Shown one piece after another: positions 33,588-43,001 of a DNA stretch of 64,000 nucleotides. Position 1 is the stretch's first letter; each line of letters begins with the position of its first letter. This DNA comes from Streptomyces sp. CB02261. GTDB lineage: Bacteria; Actinomycetota; Actinomycetes; Streptomycetales; Streptomycetaceae. The stretch is taken from the NCBI RefSeq assembly GCF_001905665.1, contig NZ_LIVX01000009.1, forward strand, positions 1-64,000, read 5' to 3'. Below the pieces are notes generated by a model that saw only the letters and a program-made list of their open reading frames with translations, had not been told where the DNA came from and did no database searches. The translations under genes were made by a program, and so were the position numbers.

Positions 33588-34958
33588 ATGGCCTCCTCCC
33601 GTCGCGATCTCGCCGTCCGAGCCTCCGTCGATCAAGGACTCCTCACCCCCGCCGAGCCGGTCGTCGCGCTCCTCGACACCGCCGGCATCCGCGCCTCCGC
33701 CACTGCCCTGACCAGCGCGTTCGCCGCCGTCACCGACGCGCCCGTGCTGCACGCCTTCGCCGTCAAGGCCGCCCCGCTCGTGCCGGTCCTGCGCCTGCTG
33801 CACGAGGCCGGACTCGGCGCCGAGGTCGCCAGCCCCGGCGAGCTGGCCCTCGCGCGCGCCGCCGGGATCCCGTCCACCCACACCGTGCTCGACTCGCCCG
33901 CCAAGACCCCCGCCGAGCTCCGCCAGGCCCTCGCGCTCGGCATCGCCGTCAACGCCGACAATCTCCAGGAGCTGGCCCGGCTCGACGCCCTGGTCGCCTC
34001 CGCGCCCACCGCCTCACCGCTCGGCCTCCGGGTGAACCCGCAGGTCGGAGCCGGTTCCATCGGCTCCCTCTCGACCGCGACGGCCACCTCCAAGTTCGGC
34101 GTGGCCCTGCGCGACGAGGGCGCCCGCGCGGCCGTCGTCCAGGCCTTCCTGGACCGGCCCTGGCTGACCCGGCTGCACACCCACACCGGCTCCCAGGGCG
34201 TCCCGCTCGCCCTGATGGCCGAAGGGGTCGGAGAGGCCTACGCCCTCGCCGAGGAGGTCAACCGCGCGGCGGGCCGGCAGCGGATCGACACCCTCGACAT
34301 CGGCGGCGGGCTGCCGGTCAACTTCGACTCCGACGAGGAGACCCCGACGTACGCCGAGTACGCCCGGCTGCTCGCCGACACCGTCCCCGGCCTCTTCGAC
34401 GGGCGCTACCGCCTGGTGACCGAGTTCGGCCGCTCCCTGCTCGCCAAGCACGGCACGGTCCTCGCCCGGGTGGAGTACACCAAGAGCTCCGGGGGCCGCC
34501 CGATCGCCGTCACCCACGCGGGCGTGCAGCTGGCCACCCGAACGGTCTACGCCCCCGAGTCCTGGCCGCTGCGCGTCCTCGCGTACGACTCCGAGGGCCG
34601 CCCCCACACCGCGGAGAGCACCGTCCAGGACGTCGCGGGCCCCGCCTGCTTCGCCGGGGACCTGCTCGCCACCAGCCGGAAGCTGCCGCTGCTGTCCCCC
34701 GGCGACGTGGTGGCCGTACCGGACACCGGCGCGTACTACTTCGCCCACCACTACGCGTACAACAGCCTGCCCCGGCCCGGCGTCCACGGCTTCACGGTGG
34801 CCGACGACGGCGCGGTCACCTTCGCGACGGTACGGACGCCCCAGACGCTCGCGGAGATCGTCGCCGATTCGGGCGGGGCGCACGCCGACGCGCTGGTGCG
34901 GCAGCCGGGGCCCGGGACGCCGTCCGGTAGCGGAGGCCCCGCGGTCCGGCTTCCATGA
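33588..34958 (+). CDS. PLP-dependent amino acid decarboxylase, LysA/ornithine type
   Basis: A 456-aa fold-type III (alanine racemase-like barrel) enzyme related to diaminopimelate and ornithine decarboxylases. The PLP Lys is in LHAFAVKAAP (about residue 58). Further motifs are HTHTGSQG, the phosphate-binding DIGGGLPVNF, and TEFGRSL. The active-site Cys region reads GPACFAGD. The substrate is uncertain. Because it is divergent from hutU across 114 bp and probably not the biosynthetic LysA, a catabolic role is possible. Start at 33588 chosen for GAGGA 8 nt upstream; ATG at 33579 is the alternative. Confidence 0.82.
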   Translation: MASSRRDLAVRASVDQGLLTPAEPVVALLDTAGIRASATALTSAFAAVTDAPVLHAFAVKAAPLVPVLRLLHEAGLGAEVASPGELALARAAGIPSTHTVLDSPAKTPAELRQALALGIAVNADNLQELARLDALVASAPTASPLGLRVNPQVGAGSIGSLSTATATSKFGVALRDEGARAAVVQAFLDRPWLTRLHTHTGSQGVPLALMAEGVGEAYALAEEVNRAAGRQRIDTLDIGGGLPVNFDSDEETPTYAEYARLLADTVPGLFDGRYRLVTEFGRSLLAKHGTVLARVEYTKSSGGRPIAVTHAGVQLATRTVYAPESWPLRVLAYDSEGRPHTAESTVQDVAGPACFAGDLLATSRKLPLLSPGDVVAVPDTGAYYFAHHYAYNSLPRPGVHGFTVADDGAVTFATVRTPQTLAEIVADSGGAHADALVRQPGPGTPSGSGGPAVRLP

Positions 34959-34962
34959 AGCC

Positions 34963-35442
34963 ATGACTGGAACCGGTACGGACACCCCCTCCGTCGTCGT
35001 CGAGCGCCGGGTCGACGCCTCCCCCGGCCGGGTCTGGGAGGCGATCACCGACCTGCCGGACATGCCCCGCGTCCTCTCGGGCGTCGAGAAGGTCGAAGTG
35101 CTCACCGAGGGCGGCTTCGCGGTGGGCACGCGTTGGCGCGAGACGCGGCGGATGCTGGGCAAGGAGGCCACGGAGACGATGACCGTGACGGAGTGCGAGC
35201 CGCCCGACCGGTACGTCGCGGTCGCCGACTCGCACGGCATGCACTACGTCTCCGAGATCACCCTCACGCCCGACGGGGCGGGGGCCACCCTCCTGCGGAT
35301 GACGTTCTCCGCGCGGCCGGCGCACGACCGCACCCCGGGATTCCTCACCCGGCTGATGGCCCGATTCGGCGCGAAGGCCGTCGCCAAGGCGCTCGCCAAG
35401 GACCTGGCCGACATCGCGCACGCCGTGGAGTCACGCCTCTGA
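34963..35442 (+). CDS. SRPBCC-family protein
   Basis: A 159-aa START/polyketide-cyclase-like (SRPBCC) protein. It begins with the family pattern VVVERRVDASPGRVWEAITD, and has TRWRETRRMLGKE, CEPPDRYV and a long C-terminal helix ending DLADIAHAVESRL. The fold forms a hydrophobic ligand pocket; the ligand cannot be predicted. It starts 4 bp after the decarboxylase stop, so the two are co-transcribed. Confidence 0.8.
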   Translation: MTGTGTDTPSVVVERRVDASPGRVWEAITDLPDMPRVLSGVEKVEVLTEGGFAVGTRWRETRRMLGKEATETMTVTECEPPDRYVAVADSHGMHYVSEITLTPDGAGATLLRMTFSARPAHDRTPGFLTRLMARFGAKAVAKALAKDLADIAHAVESRL

Positions 35443-35503
35443 CCGGCGGAGAAGCCGCCGGAAGCCGGCCGTGAACCCCGCGGGCCGCCCCCCGCCCGGC
35501 CGA

Positions 35504-35518
35504 TGATCCTTTGGATCA
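35504..35518. promoter_or_regulatory. Palindrome upstream of the Roadblock cluster
   Basis: TGATCC-TTT-GGATCA is a perfect 6-bp inverted repeat 124 bp before the start at 35642. Operator function is inference. Confidence 0.35.
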
Positions 35519-35532
35519 AATTCCGTCAGAGG

Positions 35533-35559
35533 CTGGCATGTTCCGATGGAAAATGCCAG
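35533..35559. promoter_or_regulatory. Second inverted repeat upstream of the Roadblock cluster
   Basis: CTGGCAT (35533-35539) and ATGCCAG (35553-35559) are a perfect 7-bp inverted repeat with a 13-bp spacer in unusually AT-rich DNA, suiting a promoter or operator. Confidence 0.4.
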
Positions 35560-35641
35560 AACGCCTCCCCCGGAGCGCAGCGTTCAGTAACGTCACCGTC
35601 ACTGCCGCACGTTCGCACGCCGCATCGGGAGGGGAATCCGC

Positions 35642-36034
35642 GTGCCCGGAATCGACGAGTGCCTTCTGGAGGCCATGGCCCTGCCGGGCGCTCGCGGAGC
35701 CTCCCTGGTCGACTGGACCAGCGGGCTCGCCCTCGGGACGGCGGGTGACTCACCGGTCGGCGACCACGAGACCACGGCCGCCGAGACCGCCGAACTCGCC
35801 CGTTCCGCAGCCGAGTTCGACACCTTCGTGGCGGCCGGCGACAGCGCGGGGGACGGGCCGCCCGTCGAGGACCTGATCGTCACCACCCGCGCCGGCTACC
35901 ACGTCCTCCGCTTCGTCCACACCTCCTTCGACAGCAGCGTCTTCCTCCATCTCTGGCTCGATCGCGACACCGGAAACCTCGCCCTCGCCCGGCACCGCCT
36001 CCGCGACCTCGCCGAGAGGCTGGTCCTCGGATGA
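35642..36034 (+). CDS. Roadblock/LC7-like protein, paralogue of the gene at 37285
   Basis: A 130-aa soluble protein. It shares the pattern GASLVDWTSGLALGT, LIVTTRAGYHVLRF and LHLWLDRDTGNLALARHRLR with the 123-aa protein at 37285 (AALVDYTSGMALGT, ILITLGQHYHLIRL, LYLALDKSRANLAMARHQLK). The size and alternating alpha/beta pattern suit the Roadblock fold, which in bacteria acts as a scaffold or partner of small GTPases. GTG start. Its stop overlaps the next gene (ATGA). Function unknown. Confidence 0.72.
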   Translation: MPGIDECLLEAMALPGARGASLVDWTSGLALGTAGDSPVGDHETTAAETAELARSAAEFDTFVAAGDSAGDGPPVEDLIVTTRAGYHVLRFVHTSFDSSVFLHLWLDRDTGNLALARHRLRDLAERLVLG

Positions 36035-36801
36035 GCGCCGTCGCCACCCCCGTCTCCCCCATGCTGGTCCGGCTCGCCGCCGAGAAGGCCACCGGGGCCC
36101 TGCTCCGCGACCACGGCACGCTCTACCTCGTCGACGGCCGCGTCGTGCACGCCGAGAGCCCCGCCGCCCCCGGCGTCGACGTCCTCCTCACCACCGGCGG
36201 GCGCCTGCCCCGCGAGGGCTGGGACGAGGCCGTCGACCGGGCCGGCGCCCACCGCGCCGTCGGCCGCTTCCTCGTCGACAGCGGCCGGCTCCACGACGGC
36301 GAGCTGGAGATCTGCCACCTCGGCGCCGTCTTCGACGCGGCCTTCTTCGCCCTCTCCCCCGCCAGCGGACCGACCCGCTTCCGCTACGGGGTCGGGCACT
36401 GGTTCGGGACCGTACGACCGGTCTCCGCCGAGGCCGTCGAACGCGAGACGGTACGCCGCCGCGAACTCCTCGACGCCGTCTGGCCGTACGCCTCCGTGGA
36501 CACCGCCCCGGTCGTGCCCCGCCCCGCCGCCCCCGGCCAGACCGTGGGCACCCGCCAGCGCGCCCTGCTCGCCGCGGCGGACGGCGAGCGGACCCCGGCG
36601 GAACTGGCCCGGCTGCTCGGCAGACCCGCCTTCCACACGCTCCTCGACGTACGGCGGCTCGCCGCCGCCGGGCTCGTCGAGACCCCGCTCGACCCGGGAC
36701 CCGAACCCGCGCCACCGCCCCCCGTACCGGCGCTGCCGGTGGCCGACCCCGACATCGCCCTGCTGCGCCGGCTCCGTGACGCCCTGGAGGCACACCTGTG
36801 A
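36031..36801 (+). CDS. DUF4388-like protein with C-terminal winged-helix-like segment
   Basis: A 256-aa protein. The N-terminal half (ATGALLRDHGTLYLVDGRVVHAESP) resembles DUF4388/PATAN-type domains, found with Roadblock proteins and response regulators. The C-terminal part (TRQRALLAAADGERTPAELARLLG, broken by other residues, then LLDVRRLAAAGLVETP) looks like a winged-helix module. It may be a DNA-binding or signalling adaptor. Translational coupling by ATGA with the gene before and GTGA with the gene after ties it closely to the Roadblock partners. Confidence 0.65.
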   Translation: MSAVATPVSPMLVRLAAEKATGALLRDHGTLYLVDGRVVHAESPAAPGVDVLLTTGGRLPREGWDEAVDRAGAHRAVGRFLVDSGRLHDGELEICHLGAVFDAAFFALSPASGPTRFRYGVGHWFGTVRPVSAEAVERETVRRRELLDAVWPYASVDTAPVVPRPAAPGQTVGTRQRALLAAADGERTPAELARLLGRPAFHTLLDVRRLAAAGLVETPLDPGPEPAPPPPVPALPVADPDIALLRRLRDALEAHL

Positions 36802-37259
36802 TGAGGCGTGCCCTGCGCCTGCGCGCCGAAAGGAAACAGCTCATGACGGCAGAAGCCGAGGTCCTCGGCGAGCTCAGACGGCTGCGGGCCCGACTGCCCC
36901 AGCTGACCGGCGCGCTCGCGGCCAGCGCCGACGGCCTCGTCCTGGCCCACGACACCGTGGACGGCGAGGCGGAGAGCGTCGCCGCGCTGACCGCCGCGGC
37001 CCTCGGGGTCGGCCAGCGCCTGACCGACTCCACCGGCCAGGGCCGCTTCCGCGAGCTGCTCGTACGCGGCGACGACGGCTACGTGGCCACCTACGCGGCG
37101 GGCGGCGCGGCCGTCCTGACGCTGCTGGCCGAGCCCCGGATCAACGTGGGGCGGCTCCATCTGGAGGCCCGCAGGTCCAGCGCCCGGATAGGCGAACTCG
37201 TCGACGGCGCGCTGGAGCGCAGAGACCTGAACCGACCCGCACACCAACCGAACCCGTAA
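36798..37259 (+). CDS. Roadblock/LC7 domain protein
   Basis: A 153-aa protein with a clear Roadblock/LC7 pattern: LPQLTGALAASADGLVLAHD, SVAALTAAALGVGQRLTD, ELLVRGDDGYVATYAAGGAAVLTLLA and a C-terminal helix. Bacterial members (for example MglB or conservon CvnB proteins) regulate Ras-like GTPases, but no GTPase is encoded in the window. GTG start at 36798 (GTGA overlap, GGAGG upstream). An ATG at 36843 with AAAGGAA is an equally good internal start and would remove 15 basic residues. Confidence 0.75.
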   Translation: MMRRALRLRAERKQLMTAEAEVLGELRRLRARLPQLTGALAASADGLVLAHDTVDGEAESVAALTAAALGVGQRLTDSTGQGRFRELLVRGDDGYVATYAAGGAAVLTLLAEPRINVGRLHLEARRSSARIGELVDGALERRDLNRPAHQPNP

Positions 37260-37284
37260 CCCGAGAAGGAAGAAGTACGACACC

Positions 37285-37656
37285 ATGGCGAACACCGAGA
37301 CCTCCCTCAAGGAAGCGGCCTCCATCGACGGCGCGATCGGCGCGGCCCTCGTCGACTACACCAGCGGCATGGCGCTCGGCACCATCGGCGGCGGCAAGGA
37401 CCTCGACCTCAACGTGGCCGCGGCCGCCAACACCGACGTGGTCCGGGCCAAGGTCCGGGCGATGGAGATGCTGGGGCTCAACGACGAGATCGAGGACATC
37501 CTCATCACGCTCGGCCAGCACTACCACCTGATCCGGCTGCTCAAGGGACGCGGCACCAACGGCCTCTTCCTGTACCTGGCGCTCGACAAGAGCCGCGCCA
37601 ACCTGGCGATGGCCCGCCACCAGCTGAAGAAGATCGAGAACGAGCTGGACGTCTGA
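37285..37656 (+). CDS. Roadblock/LC7-like protein
   Basis: A 123-aa protein, paralogue of the one at 35642 and better conserved in the core (DGAIGAALVDYTSGMALG, NDEIEDILITLGQHYHL, LYLALDKSRANLAMARHQL). ATG start with a GAGAAGGAAGAAG ribosome region, 25 bp after the previous stop. Probably the main product of the cluster, forming homo- or hetero-dimers with its partners by analogy with the family. Confidence 0.75.
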   Translation: MANTETSLKEAASIDGAIGAALVDYTSGMALGTIGGGKDLDLNVAAAANTDVVRAKVRAMEMLGLNDEIEDILITLGQHYHLIRLLKGRGTNGLFLYLALDKSRANLAMARHQLKKIENELDV

Positions 37657-37683
37657 CCCGGCCACCGGCGCGCGCGTGGGGGC

Positions 37684-38526
37684 CTATTCGACGAACAGGC
37701 CCCGCGCCGCCGCCTTCGTGTCGAACTCCTCCAGGCGCGCCTGCGCGTCCGGGAGTCCGTCGGCCATGGCCTCCAGGAGGACCCGGCCGAGCATCATCGG
37801 CGCGCAGGCGGTGTCGAAGGCGAGCCCGGTGCCGACGGCGGCCGGGATCAGCAGGTCGCTGTGGGCGGCGACCGGCGCGAACGCCGACTCGGCGACGGTC
37901 ACGACGGTGAGCCCGGCCGTCCGCGCGTACTCCAGGGCCTCGACGACCTCCCGCGGGTGCCGGGGCAGCGCGAAGCACAGCAGGGCCGTGGCACCGGCCC
38001 GTACGGCCGCGTCGACGCGGTCCGTGAGCATCGACCCGCCCTCGTCGAGGAGGCGGACGTCGGGGTGCACCTTGGCGGCGAAGTAGGCGAAGCCACGCGC
38101 CTGCGAGGAGGCGGCCCGCAGCCCGAGGACGAGCAGCGGCCGGGAGCCGGCGAGCAGCCGGCCGGCCCGCTCGACGGGCGCCGGGTCGGCGAGGAGCCCG
38201 GCGAGGTGCCTGAGGTTCTCGATCTCGGCGAGCACGGCCGTCTGGTACTCGTTGAACGTCTCCCCGCCGTCCCCGCCGCCGGCCTCGGGCGGCGCGACCT
38301 CGCGGAGGTGCCGGCGGAGCGCCGGGTACCCGTCGAAGCCGAGGGCGACGGCGAACCGGGTGACGGACGGCTGACTGACCCCGGCGAGTTCGGCGAGCTC
38401 GACACTGGACAGGAACGGCACGTCACCGGCGCGCCGCACCATGCAGTGCGCGATCCGCCGCTGCGTCGGCGTCAGCCGGTGCCCCTCGAAGAGCGCCTGC
38501 AGCCGGCCGGCCGGGCTGTCGCTCAT
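37684..38526 (-). CDS. RpiR/MurR-family transcriptional regulator
   Basis: A 280-aa regulator with an N-terminal RpiR helix-turn-helix (AELAGVSQPSVTRFAVALGF, about residues 47-66) and a C-terminal SIS sugar-phosphate-binding domain (LLVLGLRAASSQARGFAYF, and LTVVTVAESAFAPVAAHSD). Family members sense phosphosugars and repress nearby genes. The ATG at 38526 follows GGGAAGGGG. The palindrome at 38560 in its own upstream region suggests autoregulation. Targets may include the divergent or neighbouring genes. Confidence 0.88.
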   Translation of the reverse strand: MSDSPAGRLQALFEGHRLTPTQRRIAHCMVRRAGDVPFLSSVELAELAGVSQPSVTRFAVALGFDGYPALRRHLREVAPPEAGGGDGGETFNEYQTAVLAEIENLRHLAGLLADPAPVERAGRLLAGSRPLLVLGLRAASSQARGFAYFAAKVHPDVRLLDEGGSMLTDRVDAAVRAGATALLCFALPRHPREVVEALEYARTAGLTVVTVAESAFAPVAAHSDLLIPAAVGTGLAFDTACAPMMLGRVLLEAMADGLPDAQARLEEFDTKAAARGLFVE

Positions 38527-38559
38527 GCCGCCCCTTCCCGTATTCACCCACCAAAAACT

Positions 38560-38577
38560 CTGCATAAGGATATGCAG
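38560..38577. promoter_or_regulatory. Perfect palindrome upstream of the RpiR regulator
   Basis: CTGCATA-AGGA-TATGCAG is a perfect 7-bp inverted repeat 33 bp before the regulator start. It is a probable autoregulatory operator, judged by symmetry and position. Confidence 0.6.
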
Positions 38578-38603
38578 CCGGGTGACGGGAGGGAAAGGAG
38601 TAG

Positions 38604-38658
38604 CGCGGGGACCGCCGCACCCCCGTGACCGGGGGGCGGGACGACGGCGGTCCCCGCG
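38604..38658 (-). terminator. Terminator of the cystathionine beta-synthase gene
   Basis: A perfect 14-bp stem, CGCGGGGACCGCCG with its complement at 38645-38658, lies about 185 bp beyond the cbs stop and upstream of the RpiR gene. The remaining 38659-38842 shows nothing recognisable. Confidence 0.6.
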
Positions 38659-38842
38659 AGGGACGCGGGCCCGGGTCAGGACCGGTCTCCGCGTCCGCGA
38701 CGTCTGTGGAGGCCCGGGAGCCGCTCCGGAAGTCCGTGACGCCGACAACCACCAATGTGCCGGACGAGTGTTAAGCGGGTGCTGCCGATACGTGTCGCCC
38801 TCGTACCGGTTGTACGAACTGCTTCACGGACGGCCGCACGAC

Positions 38843-40228
<1,386 letters not shown>

Positions 40229-40314
40229 CGTAATCTCCGGGGTCTCCGTAATGGTGTGGCCAGCGTATGCGTAGTCGGAGCGGGTTACGGGGCAGTTAGA
40301 CCCTGAACGGCTTG

Positions 40315-40324
40315 AAGGAGGTGA
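40315..40324 (+). promoter_or_regulatory. Full-length Shine-Dalgarno site
   Basis: AAGGAGGTGA matches the 16S anti-Shine-Dalgarno completely, 7 nt before the ATG at 40332. It fixes that start and suggests strong translation. Confidence 0.8.
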
Positions 40325-40331
40325 CGGCCTC

Positions 40332-41333
40332 ATGTCGAGGGCGAGGGTGGCGCGGCGGATCGCGGCGGGCGCGGCGTACGGCGGCGGGAGTATCGGGCTG
40401 CTGGGGGTGGCGGCCGTGGGCGTCCTGCTGGCCGAGATGCAGCTCGCGAAGCGGACGGTGGGCGGGGGCGCGGCCCCTCTGCCGCCCGGCGCGGACGGCC
40501 TGTACGGGCGCGCGTTCGGCACGGACGACCCGCTGCGACTGGCCCTTCTGGGTGATTCCACGGCTGCGGGCCAGGGAGTGCGCCGCTCGGGCCAGACGCC
40601 GGGCGCGCTGCTCGCCTCCGGGCTCGCGGCGGTGGCCGAGCGGCCGGTGGTGCTGCGGAACGTGGCGCTGTCCGGGGCGCGCTCGGACGATCTGGAGCGC
40701 CAGGTGTCGCTGCTGCTCGCCCAGCCGCTGGGGCCGCCGGACGTGTGCGTGATCATGATCGGGGCGAACGATGTGACGCATCGCATGGCGCCGACGGAGT
40801 CGGTACGGCTCCTGGCGTCGGCGGTGCGGCGGCTGCGGACGGCGGGGGCGGAGGTGGTGGTCGGCACGTGCCCTGATCTGGGGACGATCGAGCCGGTGTA
40901 CCAGCCGCTGCGCTGGCTGGCCCGGCGGGCTTCCCGGCAGCTGGCGGCGGCGCAGACGATCGTGGTGGTGGAGCAGGGCGGGCGGACGGTGTCGCTCGGT
41001 GACCTGCTGGGCCCCGAGTTCGCGGCGAACCCGCGCGAGATGTTCGGGGTGGACAACTTCCACCCCTCGGCGGAGGGGTACGCGACGGCGGCGATGGCCG
41101 TCCTGCCGACGGTGTGCGCGGTGCTCGGGGTCTGGCCGGAGACCGACCGCCTCGAGCCGGCGCGCCGGGAGAACATGCTGCCGGTGGCGAAGGCCGCGGC
41201 GGAGGCGGTGCGGGAGGCGGGTACCGAGGTGACGGGGGCGCGGGCCCCGTGGGCGCTGCTGAAGCACCGGCGGCGGAGGAGGCTGCCGGCCGCGGAGACC
41301 CCGGCCCCCGCCCCGGAGGACGCCCAGACGTGA
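40332..41333 (+). CDS. SGNH/GDSL-type hydrolase
   Basis: A 333-aa protein with an N-terminal membrane anchor (AYGGGSIGLLGVAAVGVLLAE). The SGNH esterase fold has block I LALLGDSTAAGQG (nucleophile Ser), block III IMIGANDVTH (oxyanion Asn) and block V VDNFHPSAEGY (Asp-His). It probably deacylates a lipid or carbohydrate ester on the outer face of the membrane. Substrate unknown. The C-terminal 60 residues are basic and Pro-rich. The perfect ribosome site at 40315 supports this start. Divergent from cbs. Confidence 0.85.
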   Translation: MSRARVARRIAAGAAYGGGSIGLLGVAAVGVLLAEMQLAKRTVGGGAAPLPPGADGLYGRAFGTDDPLRLALLGDSTAAGQGVRRSGQTPGALLASGLAAVAERPVVLRNVALSGARSDDLERQVSLLLAQPLGPPDVCVIMIGANDVTHRMAPTESVRLLASAVRRLRTAGAEVVVGTCPDLGTIEPVYQPLRWLARRASRQLAAAQTIVVVEQGGRTVSLGDLLGPEFAANPREMFGVDNFHPSAEGYATAAMAVLPTVCAVLGVWPETDRLEPARRENMLPVAKAAAEAVREAGTEVTGARAPWALLKHRRRRRLPAAETPAPAPEDAQT

Positions 41334-41387
41334 CGCTCTCTCCCGGGCCGTACGGGTGGTGCGGGTGGGGACGGAGGGGCGGGATGA

Positions 41388-41403
41388 CTGAGCGCTCGCT
41401 TAG
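41388..41403. promoter_or_regulatory. Operator-like palindrome upstream of the thiolase gene
   Basis: CTGAGCGCTCGCTTAG fits the symmetric pattern CTNAGCGNNCGCTNAG (12 of 16 positions), a form common to TetR-family regulators of fatty-acid genes. It lies 100 bp before the thiolase start. Role inferred. Confidence 0.4.
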
Positions 41404-41502
41404 AAAAGAGGCCCGCGTCACACCGTCTGGGCGGTGACCACCGCGGTACGTACGGGTAACTTCCCTTTCAGTCCGCCCCCTCCGCACCCTCATGGAGCCG
41501 TG

Positions 41503-42723
41503 ATGCCCGAAGCCGTGATCGTCTCGACCGCCCGTTCCCCCATCGGCCGGGCCTTCAAGGGCTCCCTGAAGGACCTGCGGCCGGACGACATCACCGCGAC
41601 CATCGTCCAGGCCGCCCTGGCGAAGGTGCCCGAGCTCGACCCGCGCGACATCGACGACCTGATGCTGGGCTGCGGTCTGCCCGGCGGCGAGCAGGGCAAC
41701 AACCTGGGCCGGATCGTCGCCGTGCAGATGGGCATGGACCACCTGCCGGGCTGCACGATCACCCGCTACTGCTCCTCCTCGCTGCAGACCTCCCGCATGG
41801 CGCTGCACGCGATCAAGGCGGGCGAGGGCGACGTCTTCATCTCGGCCGGTGTCGAGATGGTGTCCCGCTTCGTGAAGGGCAACTCGGACTCGCTGCCCGA
41901 CACGCACAACCCGTTCTTCGCCGAGGCCGAGGCCCGCACCGCCGAGGTCGCCGCCTCCGAGGGCTCCACCTGGCACGACCCGCGCGAGGACGGCGTCGTC
42001 CCGGACGCGTACATCGCGATGGGCCAGACCGCGGAGAACCTGGCCCGACTCAAGGGCATCAGCCGCCAGGAGATGGACGAGTTCGGCGTCCGCTCGCAGA
42101 ACCTCGCCGAGCAGGCCATCAAGAACGGCTTCTGGGAGCGCGAGATCACCCCGGTGACGCTCCCCGACGGCACGGTCGTCTCCACGGACGACGGCCCGCG
42201 CGCCGGCGTCACCCTGGAGGGCGTGCAGGGCCTGAAGCCGGTGTTCCGCCCCGACGGCCTGGTCACCGCCGCCAACTGCTGCCCGCTGAACGACGGCGCC
42301 GCCGCCCTCGTGATCATGTCGGACACCAAGGCCCGCGAGCTCGGCCTCACGCCGCTGGCGCGGATCGTCTCCACCGGCGTCTCCGGCCTCTCCCCCGAGA
42401 TCATGGGCCTCGGCCCGGTCGAGGCGTCGAAGCAGGCCCTCCAGCGCGCCGGCCTGACCATCGGCGACATCGACCTGGCCGAGATCAACGAGGCCTTCGC
42501 CGCCCAGGTCATCCCGTCCTACCAGGAGCTGGGTCTGGATCTGGACAAGGTGAACGTCAACGGTGGCGCGATCGCCGTCGGCCACCCCTTCGGCATGACC
42601 GGCGCCCGCATCACCGGCACGCTGATCAACAGCCTGCAGTTCCACGACAAGCAGTTCGGTCTCGAGACCATGTGCGTCGGTGGTGGCCAGGGCATGGCGA
42701 TGGTGATCGAGCGCCTGAGCTGA
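41503..42723 (+). CDS. Acetyl-CoA C-acetyltransferase (thiolase)
   Basis: A 406-aa thiolase. The acyl-accepting Cys is in TRYCSSSLQTSRMAL (about residue 89), followed by AEINEAFAAQV, the catalytic His in VGHPFGMTGARI, and the second Cys in CVGGGQGMAM. It either cleaves 3-ketoacyl-CoA in beta-oxidation or condenses acetyl-CoA. The internal C-terminal motif and length fit the FadA-like class. The ATG at 41503 has GGAG 5 nt upstream. An operator-like palindrome upstream suggests TetR control. Confidence 0.92.
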   Translation: MPEAVIVSTARSPIGRAFKGSLKDLRPDDITATIVQAALAKVPELDPRDIDDLMLGCGLPGGEQGNNLGRIVAVQMGMDHLPGCTITRYCSSSLQTSRMALHAIKAGEGDVFISAGVEMVSRFVKGNSDSLPDTHNPFFAEAEARTAEVAASEGSTWHDPREDGVVPDAYIAMGQTAENLARLKGISRQEMDEFGVRSQNLAEQAIKNGFWEREITPVTLPDGTVVSTDDGPRAGVTLEGVQGLKPVFRPDGLVTAANCCPLNDGAAALVIMSDTKARELGLTPLARIVSTGVSGLSPEIMGLGPVEASKQALQRAGLTIGDIDLAEINEAFAAQVIPSYQELGLDLDKVNVNGGAIAVGHPFGMTGARITGTLINSLQFHDKQFGLETMCVGGGQGMAMVIERLS

Positions 42724-42813
42724 CCCCGCGGGTCCGGGGCCTGAACGGACCGTTCCGCCCGCGCGCCTCTCCGGGCGGCCCCGGCGCCAACCGCCCCGCG
42801 TCCGAGCCGTGAC

Positions 42814-42855
42814 CGAATCTCCCCCAGGATGTGACCTACGTCCCGGGGGAGTTCG
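42814..42855 (+). terminator. Intrinsic terminator after the thiolase gene
   Basis: Arms CGAATCTCCCCC and GGGGGAGTTCG pair with one bulge, followed by TTTT, giving an unusually canonical terminator for this genome. Confidence 0.7.
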
Positions 42856-43001
42856 TTTTCCCAGGTCAGAGTGGTTTCGGGACTAAACACCTGGCAGAAA
42901 TACCTGTCCAATTCGTGACGTAATGCACTGACAACAGGCCCCACCCCAGGACAAGCTGATGTAGGAAGTCGGGGGATCGACTCGGAATCGGGAGTACGTC
43001 A

